Positions 16,194 to 26,026 of a stretch of 49,587 bases of DNA are shown here, piece after piece. The DNA is taken from assembly GCA_934096945.1 (NCBI GenBank), contig CAKOND010000010.1, positions 1 through 49,587 of the forward strand, read 5' to 3'. This DNA comes from an uncultured Bacilli bacterium (GTDB lineage: Bacteria > Bacillota_I > Bacilli_A > RF39 > UBA660). The notes under the pieces are model-generated. The model was not told where the DNA came from. It was given only the letters and a program-made list of their open reading frames with translations, and did not search any database. The translations under genes and the position numbers were made by a program. Positions within the stretch are counted from its first letter, which is position 1. Every line of letters starts with the position of its first letter.

Positions 16194-19031
16194 TTAAACC
16201 ACCTTCTTTATATTATTAACGATTATGCTTACTTTGTCAAATCTTTTTGAAACATTACCCGTGATTTGTACTAAATCATTTATTTTTATATTATTTAAAA
16301 GATTCATATTTTTAGGAAATATAGTAAAATCACTATTTCCTGTTTCATCACTGGCATTTAAAAATGCCATATTTTCATTTTTTTTAGTTTTGATATTATT
16401 TATTCTATTTATTAAAACTACACATTTAATATTTTTAAATAAAAATTTTTCTAGCATTTCAAGTTTTACAACATTTTGATACTTGCTAGCTGGGTGATTA
16501 GTGATAAAATATCCATAGCTCATTAATTCGTTTTCACGTTTTTCAGCTTCTAGATAATCACTTTGCTCTATTATAAGAGGCTTTTTTATTAGATCATCAT
16601 TTAACTTTGCAAAATTTAAAGCAATTTCTATATTTTCTATTAATGTTTTTTGATTTAAACCAAAACTTCTTAGGCTATCTGCTTTTATTAAAGTACTTAA
16701 AATGTTTGCGTTTAGTATATCCTTATTTTTGGTAACAAAGTCAAAAAAGTCTTTATATCCTTCTTTGCGATTAACGATTATTTTTTCACTTAAATCACTT
16801 TGAATGCCTTTTATTTGCCAAAGAGGCATTATTAGTCTTTTTTTATCTACATAAAATTTATTCATACTTAAGTTTATCTCTGGCTTTTCAAGTTTTATAC
16901 CTTTACTTTTTAAATAGTAAATAATTTTGGAAAAATATTCGCCATTTTTATTATTAATCATTTCTATAATAAAGTATTCTGGATATTTGACTTTTAGATA
17001 AGCCATTTCATAACTAATCATGGCATAGGCAACCGAATGGGCTTTATTAAAACCATAACTTGCAAATCTAACTATTAAATTATATATTTTGTTTGCTAAA
17101 GTTATTTCGTAACCATTTTTTATGGCACCATTTATAAATTTTTCTTTGGTTTCTTTTAATACATTTTCTTTTTTCTTGGAAATGGCTCTTCTTATGATGT
17201 CTGCTTCAGAATAGGAAAAACCACCAATTTTACCTAATATAGCAATAATTTGTTCTTGGTATAAAATTATGCCATAGGTATCTTTTAAAATTTCTTTTAA
17301 GTCTTCATGCAAGTAAGTTATTTCTTTGCTACCATTTTTTCTTAAAATGTATTCTTCTGCTTCATTTAAAGCTCCGGGTCTTCCTAAAGCAAGTGATGCT
17401 ATCAGATCATTAAAAGAATTTGGCTCTAACTTCATTATTAAATTTCTCATAAGTGGAGTTTCAAATTGAAATATGCCTTCAGTTTTACCACTTTTAAATA
17501 AGTTATAAACAGATGCATCATTTAAATCGATGTTATTTAGATTTTTAAGATGAATATTTTCTAATATATTTTTAATGGTAGATAAATTTTTAAGCGCTAA
17601 AAAATCCATTTTGAGTAGCCCAATGTTTTCTAAATAGTCCATTGTTACTCCGGTTATTAGCACATTATTTTCATAATGGATTGGGATAATTTCATCTAGC
17701 TTTTCACTTGATATTACAACTCCTGCTGCGTGAATAGAAGTATTTTTCTTTAATCCTTCTAGGTGCATTGATATATTATATAAGTTCTTTAGTTCTTTAT
17801 ATGTCATTAAATATTTTTTAACATTTATGATTTCTAAATTTTCTTTTAAAGTAATATTTCCATTAATACACTTAATAAAGTTATCAAGTAATGCGTCGTT
17901 AATTTTTAAAGTTTTACCTATTTCTCTTAAAACTAATTTGCTTTTTAGCGTAGTAAAAGTTAGGCCAAGGGCAACGTTTTCTTTGCCATATTTATTTCTT
18001 ACATATTCAATTACTTCTTCTCTTTTTAATGCATCAAAATCAATGTCAATGTCTGGCATTGTAACTCTTTCGGGATTTAGAAACCTTTCAAATAAAAGAT
18101 TGTATTTTAAAGGGTCAATATCCGTAATGCCAATGATGTAACTTACTAAAGATCCTGCGGCTGATCCCCTTCCGGGGCCAACTAAGATATTATTTTTTTT
18201 GGCATATAAAACATAATCATATACAATTAAAAAATAATCAACAAATCCCATCTTTTTTATGACTGATAGTTCATAATTTAATCTTTTTAAATATATTTCG
18301 GGAATATTACCAGCAAGTCTTTTTTTTAAACCTTTGAGACAAAGATTTTGAAGAAAACTGGACGAATCAAGGTCAGCTTTGTATTTAGGTATATATTTTT
18401 TAGTAAATTTAAGTTCTAAATTTAAAAGACTTGTTACTTCTTCTAATTTACCTAAATCAATACTAGGTTCAAAATAATAGTTTTCTTCATAATTTATACT
18501 TTCTTCTTTTCTTATTTTATCTAGAAATTTAAGATAGAAAATATTTTCTTTATTTAAAGTTTTTATTTCATTTATGAAAAGGACATTTGGGGTAATGCTT
18601 TGGGCATTTATTCTTTCAACATTATTTGAATAGCTCATATAAAGATTTTTAAAAAAATATAATTCTTTATATAAAACATTACTAGGGTATGGAACTATAC
18701 ATAAAATATTTTCTTTATATAAATGTAAATCTTCTATTGTTAACTTATTTTGTTCTTTTAAACTATGTATTTTAAGTAAATTTTTATAGCCATCAAAATT
18801 CATAGCATATAGATATAGTTCTAAGTTATTTATTTTGATGGATAAACCAATGATTGGTTTTATGTTTTTTCTTTTGCAAGCATAGTAAAAATCTAAAACT
18901 CCGTATAAATTTTCATCACAAATACCACAGGCAGTAATGTTTTTTTCACTCAAAAAATTAATTAAATCGGGAACTTTAATTAAACTTTTAAGTAATGTAT
19001 AATCTGTTGTTACTTTAAGTGGTATGTACAT
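16194..19031 (-). CDS. dnaE: DNA polymerase III alpha subunit, DnaE type
   Basis: Second C-family polymerase of Bacillota; in B. subtilis it extends RNA primers before hand-off to PolC. 945 aa, shorter than typical DnaE (about 1000-1160). Catalytic palm GPGRGSAAGSLVSYIIG and PDIDIDFD (about 325) intact; C-terminal OB fold (QITGNVSKRFDKVSIIVN) present. The N-terminal PHP domain is degenerate: the usual HxHxxYS start reads KVTTDYTLL and the TDHG motif reads CDEN, so metal binding there is probably lost. Good site (AAGGAG) and a TATAAT -10 upstream. polC follows immediately, so the two are co-transcribed. Confidence 0.97.
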   Translation of the reverse strand: MYIPLKVTTDYTLLKSLIKVPDLINFLSEKNITACGICDENLYGVLDFYYACKRKNIKPIIGLSIKINNLELYLYAMNFDGYKNLLKIHSLKEQNKLTIEDLHLYKENILCIVPYPSNVLYKELYFFKNLYMSYSNNVERINAQSITPNVLFINEIKTLNKENIFYLKFLDKIRKEESINYEENYYFEPSIDLGKLEEVTSLLNLELKFTKKYIPKYKADLDSSSFLQNLCLKGLKKRLAGNIPEIYLKRLNYELSVIKKMGFVDYFLIVYDYVLYAKKNNILVGPGRGSAAGSLVSYIIGITDIDPLKYNLLFERFLNPERVTMPDIDIDFDALKREEVIEYVRNKYGKENVALGLTFTTLKSKLVLREIGKTLKINDALLDNFIKCINGNITLKENLEIINVKKYLMTYKELKNLYNISMHLEGLKKNTSIHAAGVVISSEKLDEIIPIHYENNVLITGVTMDYLENIGLLKMDFLALKNLSTIKNILENIHLKNLNNIDLNDASVYNLFKSGKTEGIFQFETPLMRNLIMKLEPNSFNDLIASLALGRPGALNEAEEYILRKNGSKEITYLHEDLKEILKDTYGIILYQEQIIAILGKIGGFSYSEADIIRRAISKKKENVLKETKEKFINGAIKNGYEITLANKIYNLIVRFASYGFNKAHSVAYAMISYEMAYLKVKYPEYFIIEMINNKNGEYFSKIIYYLKSKGIKLEKPEINLSMNKFYVDKKRLIMPLWQIKGIQSDLSEKIIVNRKEGYKDFFDFVTKNKDILNANILSTLIKADSLRSFGLNQKTLIENIEIALNFAKLNDDLIKKPLIIEQSDYLEAEKRENELMSYGYFITNHPASKYQNVVKLEMLEKFLFKNIKCVVLINRINNIKTKKNENMAFLNASDETGNSDFTIFPKNMNLLNNIKINDLVQITGNVSKRFDKVSIIVNNIKKVV

Positions 19032-19052
19032 CTTGCATCTCCTTGTAAATAA

Positions 19053-19081
19053 ATTATAACACGAATTATAAATTTGTTTAA
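19053..19081 (-). promoter_or_regulatory. Promoter of dnaE-polC
   Basis: Minus strand TTAAAC (19081-19076), 17-base spacer, perfect TATAAT (19058-19053), 22 bases before the dnaE ATG. It is divergent from the 19110 promoter. Confidence 0.6.
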
Positions 19082-19109
19082 GTGATTTTGTATTATTTAA
19101 AATTTTTTG

Positions 19110-19138
19110 TTTACGAGAAAACTTTTAAGTGCTATAAT
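19110..19138 (+). promoter_or_regulatory. Promoter of 19158-19949 gene
   Basis: TTTACG (19110-19115), 17-base spacer, TATAAT (19133-19138). Its position shows that translation cannot start at the in-frame ATG at 19107; the ATG at 19158, behind AAGGAAG, is the real start. Confidence 0.8.
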
Positions 19139-19157
19139 CAAAAAAGGAAGTGTGGAA

Positions 19158-19949
19158 ATGGAAATAGTATTAAATCAAAAATTATTAAAATTACTTAGAG
19201 AATATAGTGGCAAAAAATGTTTTGCTGATCAGGATTTTATTCAAAGGGCTTTAAATATTATTCTAGATGTACGTAAAAATAGTGGTGCTGTGCAAGATAT
19301 AGTTATAGGTAAAAACGCAGTTTTATTTGATGATCCTATATTTTGCAAAGATGAAAAAACAATTTATGTGAAAAGTGAAATAGAAAAAAGTGAAATTACA
19401 AGAATTTTTACTAAAGAAAAAGATATTATAAATGCTTATAATTTAAGAATTTTGGCTTATATTTTAGAAATTTGCAATAAAATACATAGAAAAACAAGTA
19501 AGAAAAATGATTTTATTTCTTATATAGTTTATTTGGATGATTTGTTTAAAAGTTCTACGATAAATCTTTGTCAAAGAATGTCTAGTATTGATGCTTTAGA
19601 ACAAGTTGATTTTCTAGCTGGTTGGTTACCATTTGATGATAAAAAGTTGCTTGAAATATATTTGGAACATGAAATATTATCCGCTATATTAAATGGTTAC
19701 ATTAATGAAGACGGGATTTTACTTTCACCTATTTATAGGTACTTAAGTGAATATAATCTTTATTTAGCAAATAAAGGTGAAATTGTTGAACCTTTAGACA
19801 AATTAAAAGAAAAAATTGTTTTATCTAAAGCTAAAAATACACTTGATGAAGATATTTATTTAGGCTTACCTATTGATGAGGATATTTATTATAGTTTAAG
19901 CAAACAAAAAAATGAGACAAAACGGGTATTGACAAAAAAAGGAAACTAA
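19158..19949 (+). CDS. Hypothetical soluble protein
   Basis: 263 aa from the ATG at 19158. It stands alone between divergent dnaE-polC and convergent holA, with its own promoter and terminator, so it is a real transcription unit. I do not recognise the family. No signal peptide or membrane segment; mixed charged and helical composition. The C-terminal part has two near-repeats, DEDIYLGLPI and DEDIYYSLSK, and a basic tail. Several Cys residues (FADQD upstream, EICNKIH, NLCQRMSS) are not arranged as an obvious metal site. No function proposed. Confidence 0.75.
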   Translation: MEIVLNQKLLKLLREYSGKKCFADQDFIQRALNIILDVRKNSGAVQDIVIGKNAVLFDDPIFCKDEKTIYVKSEIEKSEITRIFTKEKDIINAYNLRILAYILEICNKIHRKTSKKNDFISYIVYLDDLFKSSTINLCQRMSSIDALEQVDFLAGWLPFDDKKLLEIYLEHEILSAILNGYINEDGILLSPIYRYLSEYNLYLANKGEIVEPLDKLKEKIVLSKAKNTLDEDIYLGLPIDEDIYYSLSKQKNETKRVLTKKGN

Positions 19950-19967
19950 AATTTTGGTTTCCTTTTT
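19936..19967. terminator. Bidirectional terminator
   Basis: An 11-bp stem (AAAAAGGAAAC with 19957-19967) contains the stop codons of both convergent genes. It gives a T-run on the plus strand and on the minus strand (TTTTTTT before GTC). Confidence 0.85.
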
Positions 19968-20898
19968 AACTGCATGCATCTAATAAAAATCCATAGAGAC
20001 TTATATCTTTATCATAATTTCCTTTTTTGATATTAAGGTCAATATCACATAATTTTACCAGGTTACTAAGCAATTCTTTATTTGAATATTTACTAGAAGC
20101 GTTATATAGCTTATTTATTTGCCAATCAGCTAAAGATAAATAGTTTATTACTCCGCTCATACCTAGTTTGTTATATAAATTTTTTACATAATACATAAGT
20201 CTATATTCTCTGGCTAACAAAGCTACTAGAACTGTTGGTTCTACTTTATATATTTTTAATGATTTTAGAATTTTTAGGGCTGCTTTTAAATTTTTTTCAA
20301 TTACAGCATTTACAAAAGCAAAATTGTTGTTTGTTTTTTCTTCTCCGACAATATTTACAACATCATTATATTTTATTAGACAAGGAAAACTATAATAGAT
20401 CATTATTTTGTCTAGTTCATTAAACATAATATCTAAATTTCCATAAGAATTGTCCATAATATAGTTGATTGTTTTATAATCGATAGTATAGTCAAAATTT
20501 TTCAAGTAACTAGTTAATGTGCTGTTTATTCCTCTTTTATCCATTTTGGGTATATTTATAATTTTTCCTTTATTTTTAATACTTTTTACGATTTTTTTTC
20601 TAGAATCACTGCCGTTTAGAGTTGTAAATATAATATTTGTGCTCTCATTAGGATTTTCTAAATATTTACTAAGAAGTTCATTGTCGGAATCACTAATTTT
20701 CCCTTTGTCAAAAAAATCTGCATTTGATACCACTAACCATTTTTTATTATCATCTAAGCTAAAATATGATGCTTCTTCTACTATTTCTTTAATACTACAT
20801 TTGCTAGCATTAAAAAGCTGATAGTTACTTTCTCTTACTATCTTTTTTATTTCTTTATCAATAATTCTATAACTTTCAGCACTAATTAAATAATTCAT
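19966..20898 (-). CDS. holA: DNA polymerase III delta subunit (clamp loader)
   Basis: Clamp-loader subunit that opens the sliding clamp. About 310 aa with the HolA pattern: N-terminal AAA-like domain without a working P-loop, WLVVSNADFF, NPNESTNIIFTT, the middle DNIMFNELDK-like segment (YGNLDIMFNELDKI) and C-terminal collar helices with LLAREYRLMYYVK. I prefer the ATG at 20898 (MNYLISAES); an in-frame GTG at 20907 is possible. In B. subtilis holA (yqeN) follows comEC; here a nuclease gene and a strong terminator lie between comEC and holA. Confidence 0.93.
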   Translation of the reverse strand: MNYLISAESYRIIDKEIKKIVRESNYQLFNASKCSIKEIVEEASYFSLDDNKKWLVVSNADFFDKGKISDSDNELLSKYLENPNESTNIIFTTLNGSDSRKKIVKSIKNKGKIINIPKMDKRGINSTLTSYLKNFDYTIDYKTINYIMDNSYGNLDIMFNELDKIMIYYSFPCLIKYNDVVNIVGEEKTNNNFAFVNAVIEKNLKAALKILKSLKIYKVEPTVLVALLAREYRLMYYVKNLYNKLGMSGVINYLSLADWQINKLYNASSKYSNKELLSNLVKLCDIDLNIKKGNYDKDISLYGFLLDACS

Positions 20899-20936
20899 AT
20901 CAATCACTACTTAAGTATATCATTTTTAAAAAGAAA

Positions 20937-20954
20937 AAGAAAGAGCTCTTTCTT
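20937..20954 (-). terminator. Terminator of comE/nuclease operon
   Basis: Palindrome AAGAAAG-AGCT-CTTTCTT followed on the minus strand by TTTTCTTTTTAA. It separates the comEA-comEC-nuclease unit from holA. Confidence 0.8.
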
Positions 20955-21032
20955 AATTCTATCTAAACATTATATAATGTACTATATTTTATTCAGTTTA
21001 TATTATTTTGTTCATTTAAATGTTAATTGATA

Positions 21033-21914
21033 TTATATTAGTTCATATTCTCTTACCTTTATCCTTTCATCACTGCAATATTCCATAATAATTTTATTAT
21101 CTTTCTTACAAAGAATATTACCTATTGTTTTATCTTGAGCCTGATTTCTTAAATTCTTATCAATATAGTTCATGTATACTTCTATTTGACCTATATGCTC
21201 TTTTTTAAGTTTAGTTACCTTTAGTTCTACAGCTACAAAACAATCAAATTCGTAGTTATACAGAAGTAAATCAATATAGTTATAAATATTGCCTATTTTT
21301 ATTGGATATTCGTTTCTAATAAAAGCAAATCCATTACCCAATTCATCTAAAAATGATGGTATTTCTTCAAGAATAAGTTTTTGCAATGCTTTTTCTGACA
21401 CTATTTCATAATTGGATTTATTACTAATTATAATTGGATTTTTAATTGTGTCTTCAACCTTAAAGTCTTCTTGATTAATTAATTTTAATTTAGTGTTTTC
21501 ATCTAATCTTTCATATTCTTTGCTTTTAATACGTTCGCGAAGTTCTCTTGTGGACAAGTTATTTTTAATTGTTATATCAATGTAATAATTAATTTTATTT
21601 TTATCTTTAAGTGGCAGTAACTCTATATAATGGCTCCATGTCAATTCGTCAGGCAATGCCTGACTTTTTCTATTTGTATAGTATAATCTCATGTATTTTA
21701 AGGTGGTAACAGAATATTTTTTATTTAATTCTTTACTTAATTTTTCTGAATACTCCTTAATAATCCCTTCTCCATAATGCTTGCCTGCTTCACTTAAAAG
21801 TTTACCAACATTGTAATAAGTTCTTAAATCACTCTTATTTTTTGAATAATCTTTTACCCTTTTAGTTATTTCATTATTTAATATTTCTGTTTTTATTTCA
21901 TTGTAATAATTCAT
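21033..21914 (-). CDS. PD-(D/E)XK nuclease family protein (DUF1016/YhcG-like)
   Basis: 293 aa from the ATG at 21914, which sits 8 bases after AGAGAGG, better than the in-frame start at 21947. The N-terminal half matches the DUF1016 helical domain (TYYNVGKLLSEAGKHYGEGI, YMRLYYTN, LTWSHYIELL). The C-terminal half is the nuclease-like domain with IDLLLYNYEFDCFVAVELKVTK, which supplies the D...ExK active-site pattern. Homologues occur near restriction-modification and mobile loci, and a DNA-cleaving role is inferred. It lies 14 bases after comEC, where holA is usually found, so it looks like an insertion into the com locus. Confidence 0.88.
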   Translation of the reverse strand: MNYYNEIKTEILNNEITKRVKDYSKNKSDLRTYYNVGKLLSEAGKHYGEGIIKEYSEKLSKELNKKYSVTTLKYMRLYYTNRKSQALPDELTWSHYIELLPLKDKNKINYYIDITIKNNLSTRELRERIKSKEYERLDENTKLKLINQEDFKVEDTIKNPIIISNKSNYEIVSEKALQKLILEEIPSFLDELGNGFAFIRNEYPIKIGNIYNYIDLLLYNYEFDCFVAVELKVTKLKKEHIGQIEVYMNYIDKNLRNQAQDKTIGNILCKKDNKIIMEYCSDERIKVREYELI

Positions 21915-21928
21915 GTTTTCCTCTCTTT

Positions 21929-23992
21929 TTAGTTTGGTGATAACCAATTAATTTCCATTTTTTTCTTTTTAAATGTAAATACTATTGTGCCTTTTTGATC
22001 AGTCCTTAACACTTTTTTATTTTTCAAATTATCAAGAACTTCTTTATGTGGGTGGTTATACCTATTATTTCTTCCCACACTAATAATAGAATATCCAGGA
22101 TTCACTTTTTCAATAAATTCTTTTGAAGAACTATATTTACTACCATGATGACCAATTTTTAATATATCTATATTTTTTAAATTATATTTTTCTATTAAAT
22201 ATTTTTCTACTTTACTTGAGGCATCACCCATAAAAAGTAACTTATAATTTAAAAATGTTATATAATTTACAATACTATTATCATTTTCATTATCATATAT
22301 TTCGTTATTTATATTTCTAATTTTAAAATATTTTAATTTATAAACGTTTGTTACATTTACTTCCGTAGAAATAATATTTTCTTCTAGAGTGTTGTAACTG
22401 CCACTATTTAAAACTATATTTTTGATTTTTATGTTTTTTATGATATTTAAACTTTCTTTGGCATGATCAGCATCGCCATGGGTAATAATCATATAACTTA
22501 GTTTTGTTATTCCAATGCTTTTTAAAAATTTAATTGTATTATCACTTAGATGATATGTTTTATTTCTTATTTTCCAGTCTTCCACAGCAAAATCTACTTT
22601 ACCGCCGGTATCAATTAAAATTGTTTCTTTACTATGCGGAGATACTAAGAGACTCGAATCGCCTTGTCCTACATCTAAATAATAAACATAATAGTTTGGA
22701 TCAAAAGCTGGTCTGATTTTAGAAGCAAAAATAATTACTAACAATAAGTACATAAATTTTTTCTTTTTAGTAAGTAAAATTAGATAAAATAATATAACTA
22801 AAACTATAGACATTTTAGGGATATTTATAAAAATACTTAATTTTCCTAAAAATACATTTAAATTATTAGTAAATGAAATTAAAATACTTAGGACTTGACT
22901 TAAAAATGGTAAAACAAATGATATTAGAGTAAATGGATATAGAAATAAACTAATCCATGGTACAAATATTAGATTGATGAAAATGGATGTAATGTTAATT
23001 TCATAATTAATTAAAGCAGTTATTGGCAAACTAAATAAAAAAGTTATTATACTTAATTTTAAAAGTTTAACAAAATAATTACCTTTAATTAGATCGTTGT
23101 AATAAATTATGCCAAAACATACAACAAAAGAATATATAAAACCTAGATCATAAAGCATAAATGGATTTAATAAAAGTATTATATAACCACTTAGAATTAG
23201 AACGTGCATATTTGAATATTTTAAATTGTAAATATTATTTAGTTTTTTTAATATATAAAATAGTATTGCTCTTAAAATTGAAGCTGTTATTCCTGTTAAA
23301 AATAGATAAAATAATAAAAAACTTGAAGTAACAAATAGTTCTTTTTTCTTATTTTTGATAAGTGATGATATAACTAGTATCAACATATTAATGTGCATTC
23401 CTGATATTGCTAGTAAATGACTAATTCCATTTTTTTGATAGGTATTAAAAATATCACTTGAAAGTAATGACTTATCACCAATAATAAACGCTAAATAATA
23501 ATCACTATTTTTTGATGAATATATTCTTTTAAATAAACTATCTTTAAATTTATAAATATAATTATTTCTTTTTAAAGTTTCATATTCTTCTACTTTAAAG
23601 GTGTAAAAGATTTTTTTGTTATATAAATATTCTTTATAGTCAAAAGTATTAGGTATCACATTACTAAGGGGCTTACTTAAAGAACCCCTTAGTAATATTT
23701 TATCTCCAATATGAACCAAATTTAGTATATTGTCTTTCTCTTCTTTAGTCTTTAAATAATAATTTGCAATGATGTTTTCTTTTGCTTTAATTTTTAAGGT
23801 AAGTTTGTTTCCGTCTAAAGTTATGTTTGTAATTATGCCAGTTACTTTATTTTCAGTTCCATCATACTTCGATGTATATTTTATTACTTTTGTAAATAAT
23901 ATTACGTACAAAAGCACAAAAATTCCTATAAATACAAATAATTTGTTATACGCTAATATTTGCTTTAAATTTTTCATAGGTTGCTTTGCCAA
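21929..23992 (-). CDS. comEC: Competence protein ComEC (DNA channel)
   Basis: Inner-membrane channel that passes single-stranded DNA during transformation. 687 aa: N-terminal membrane segments and an OB-like domain, the competence domain with many membrane helices (GISHLLAISGMHINMLILV), and a C-terminal metallo-beta-lactamase-like domain (YYLDVGQGDSSLL, ITHGDADHAKES, KIGHHGSKYSSS) thought to degrade the non-transported strand. Slightly shorter than B. subtilis ComEC but complete. The start is a TTG at 23992 or the ATG at 23977, both inside the 3' end of comEA. Operon with comEA; ComEB is absent. Confidence 0.95.
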   Translation of the reverse strand: MAKQPMKNLKQILAYNKLFVFIGIFVLLYVILFTKVIKYTSKYDGTENKVTGIITNITLDGNKLTLKIKAKENIIANYYLKTKEEKDNILNLVHIGDKILLRGSLSKPLSNVIPNTFDYKEYLYNKKIFYTFKVEEYETLKRNNYIYKFKDSLFKRIYSSKNSDYYLAFIIGDKSLLSSDIFNTYQKNGISHLLAISGMHINMLILVISSLIKNKKKELFVTSSFLLFYLFLTGITASILRAILFYILKKLNNIYNLKYSNMHVLILSGYIILLLNPFMLYDLGFIYSFVVCFGIIYYNDLIKGNYFVKLLKLSIITFLFSLPITALINYEINITSIFINLIFVPWISLFLYPFTLISFVLPFLSQVLSILISFTNNLNVFLGKLSIFINIPKMSIVLVILFYLILLTKKKKFMYLLLVIIFASKIRPAFDPNYYVYYLDVGQGDSSLLVSPHSKETILIDTGGKVDFAVEDWKIRNKTYHLSDNTIKFLKSIGITKLSYMIITHGDADHAKESLNIIKNIKIKNIVLNSGSYNTLEENIISTEVNVTNVYKLKYFKIRNINNEIYDNENDNSIVNYITFLNYKLLFMGDASSKVEKYLIEKYNLKNIDILKIGHHGSKYSSSKEFIEKVNPGYSIISVGRNNRYNHPHKEVLDNLKNKKVLRTDQKGTIVFTFKKKKMEINWLSPN

Positions 23993-24806
23993 TACCTTTA
24001 ACTTTCATTATATCTTCGATAGTTTTAAAACTACCATTAGCTTCTCGATAATCAATTATTTTTTGAGCTTTAGCTTCACCTATTCCTTTTAAAGTGGATA
24101 ATTCCTTTAGACCAGCAGTGTTAATATTAATAATTTTATTGGTATTTGATGTTTCACTTTTAACTATGTTATTTTCTATATTATCGCTACTTGTGATATT
24201 TGTTTCTACATTTTCGTTTGTTTCTAATATTTCTTTTTCAGAAGTATCTTCTTCCTTGACTATTACACTTTCTTTTTTTTCTAGGCATTCATCAATTATT
24301 TCGTTTGTTACTTTGCACTTTTCATCAGTTGTTTTGATATTACTTTCACTTGTCACTGTTTTACTTTTATTTTCAGAATTACTTTGAGATGGAACTTCCT
24401 TTTTTACTTCAGTTTTTTTGTTTACCGTGACAGATTTTTTACTTTTCTTAGTGGCACTTTTATTATAAACCACTAAAACCATCTCATCTTTTAATTTCAT
24501 GCTTAAATTAATGTTATCATAATAAGCACTATCTTTAAATCCGCCAGCTTTGGTTACAAGATCTTGAAGTCTACTTCCAGCATCCAATTCATAAACCCCA
24601 GGTGATACTACTTCGCCCTTTACTTCTGCTCTAATAGTTGATACTACTTCTTTGTCTTTAGACTCTACATTACTTACTAATAAGTCATCATTACCATCAA
24701 TTTGTTTTGTTTCACTAAAATTATTACTTATTAAAAAAATGGCGCTAATAAACATTATTACTAGTGTAGTCCCTATAATTATTCCTTTTTTTCCTAAAAT
24801 TTTCAT
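23946..24806 (-). CDS. comEA: Competence DNA receptor ComEA
   Basis: Membrane-anchored receptor that binds incoming double-stranded DNA. 286 aa: N-terminal membrane anchor (about 7-27), SLBB domain (VKGEVVSPGVYELDAGSRLQ), a long Lys/Ser/Glu linker that contains two Cys residues, and two C-terminal helix-hairpin-helix motifs (ININTAGLKELSTLKGIGEA and DIMKVKGIGKATYEKF). Longer than the B. subtilis protein (about 205 aa) because of the linker. AGGAGG ribosome site. The stop overlaps comEC, indicating coupled translation. Confidence 0.95.
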   Translation of the reverse strand: MKILGKKGIIIGTTLVIMFISAIFLISNNFSETKQIDGNDDLLVSNVESKDKEVVSTIRAEVKGEVVSPGVYELDAGSRLQDLVTKAGGFKDSAYYDNINLSMKLKDEMVLVVYNKSATKKSKKSVTVNKKTEVKKEVPSQSNSENKSKTVTSESNIKTTDEKCKVTNEIIDECLEKKESVIVKEEDTSEKEILETNENVETNITSSDNIENNIVKSETSNTNKIININTAGLKELSTLKGIGEAKAQKIIDYREANGSFKTIEDIMKVKGIGKATYEKFKANISV

Positions 24807-24925
24807 TTTTCCTCCTTCTAAAATATCCCATATTTAATCCTCTCATATTATATATTTCCTAAACCACCTTATTTTTTACCCTTTTTTATAAAAGTTTTTA
24901 AAAAAATTTACAAACATAAAAAAAT

Positions 24926-24939
24926 CCCGTAATTACGGG
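24926..24939 (-). terminator. Terminator after ylbL
   Basis: Palindrome CCCGT-AATT-ACGGG with ATTTTTTTAT following on the minus strand, 39 bases past the ylbL stop. The rest of the 171-base gap holds the comEA leader; no gene seen. Confidence 0.85.
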
Positions 24940-24977
24940 TAATTTTCTTGCGTCAATAAATGTAAATTTTACACTAT

Positions 24978-25985
24978 TTAACTATTTATAAGATATTCTA
25001 CAGCTTCTTCAAAAGTTTTAATACTTTTTAAAGTTAATTTTAAATTATACTCTTTTTTTAATTTTTGTGCTTCTTCATAATTTTCTTCAGGGCATAAAAA
25101 TATATCAGCTTTTTTCCTTTCAGCTCCGAGCATTTTATATTTTACACCATCAATAGCACCAACTGTGCCATCTAAACTAATTGTTCCAGTACCTACAATC
25201 TTTCTTCCTTTAGTTAAATCTTCATCTACTAAATCATTATATATGGCAAGACTTAGCATTAAACCACCACTAGAACCTGATTCACTTCTTTTGGTTTTAA
25301 CTTTTATCTTAGGGGTTGTATCATATTCATAAGTTGTTAGAAAAGCAATACCAATTCTTTTTTCATCATTATCATCCACTACTTTAGCTAAGCAATTTTT
25401 TTCTTTACCATTTCTTTTAACTAAAATATTAATTGTATCTCCAATATTTTTAGAATTCACAATGGTTCTTAAATCATCAATAGTATTAATATATTTATTT
25501 TCTACCTTCAAAAGCTCATCCTCTAACATAATATCTGTTTTAGCAAAATCAGATATATATACTACATTATTAATTTGTTTGGTAATATTTATTTCTTTGT
25601 TTGCTTTTTGATATGCTAGAATCGTAGCATTATTAATTGATGATGTCATATATATTTTTTCAAGTTTTAACAGTTCATTAACAGATTCGTTATTTGCGGT
25701 TACATCTTCACTTTTTTTTAAATCCCAATTAGGAATTACAAAAGATAATAAGATACTTGGAATTGTACCTTTTCGCATAGATACATAGCTCATATTTAGG
25801 GTGCCATCTTTAATCTCGGAATCCTCGATGCTTATTCTTTCGTTTAAATTTACTAAACCTCCAGGTGTATAAACAACATAAGGAAGCTCAAATGTAAAAA
25901 TAACTACGGTAGCAATTAAACAAATTAAAAATCTAATATTTTCTAATATAAATAACTTTACTTTTTCATATATTTTATTAAGCAT
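24978..25985 (-). CDS. ylbL: PDZ-containing Lon-type membrane protease, YlbL-like
   Basis: 335-aa membrane-anchored serine protease. N-terminal membrane segment (about 17-36), PDZ domain in the middle (LLKVENKYINTIDDLRTIV, VKRNGKEK), and a C-terminal Lon S16 domain with the Ser-Lys dyad: Ser in SESGSSGGLMLSLAIYN and Lys in DGVKYKMLGAERK. Streptococcal SepM, of the same family, trims the competence pheromone. In B. subtilis ylbL is next to ylbJ; here ylbJ is divergent, 41 bases away, so the pairing is conserved but rearranged. Confidence 0.92.
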   Translation of the reverse strand: MLNKIYEKVKLFILENIRFLICLIATVVIFTFELPYVVYTPGGLVNLNERISIEDSEIKDGTLNMSYVSMRKGTIPSILLSFVIPNWDLKKSEDVTANNESVNELLKLEKIYMTSSINNATILAYQKANKEINITKQINNVVYISDFAKTDIMLEDELLKVENKYINTIDDLRTIVNSKNIGDTINILVKRNGKEKNCLAKVVDDNDEKRIGIAFLTTYEYDTTPKIKVKTKRSESGSSGGLMLSLAIYNDLVDEDLTKGRKIVGTGTISLDGTVGAIDGVKYKMLGAERKKADIFLCPEENYEEAQKLKKEYNLKLTLKSIKTFEEAVEYLINS

Positions 25986-26026
25986 TATGCATCACCTTTA
26001 TAATTATAGCAAAAAAGGAAGAGAAT

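Noticed and set aside
19107..19157. Upstream in-frame start for the 19158-19949 gene
   Set aside because: The ATG at 19107 lies upstream of the promoter -35, so it would not be in the transcript.
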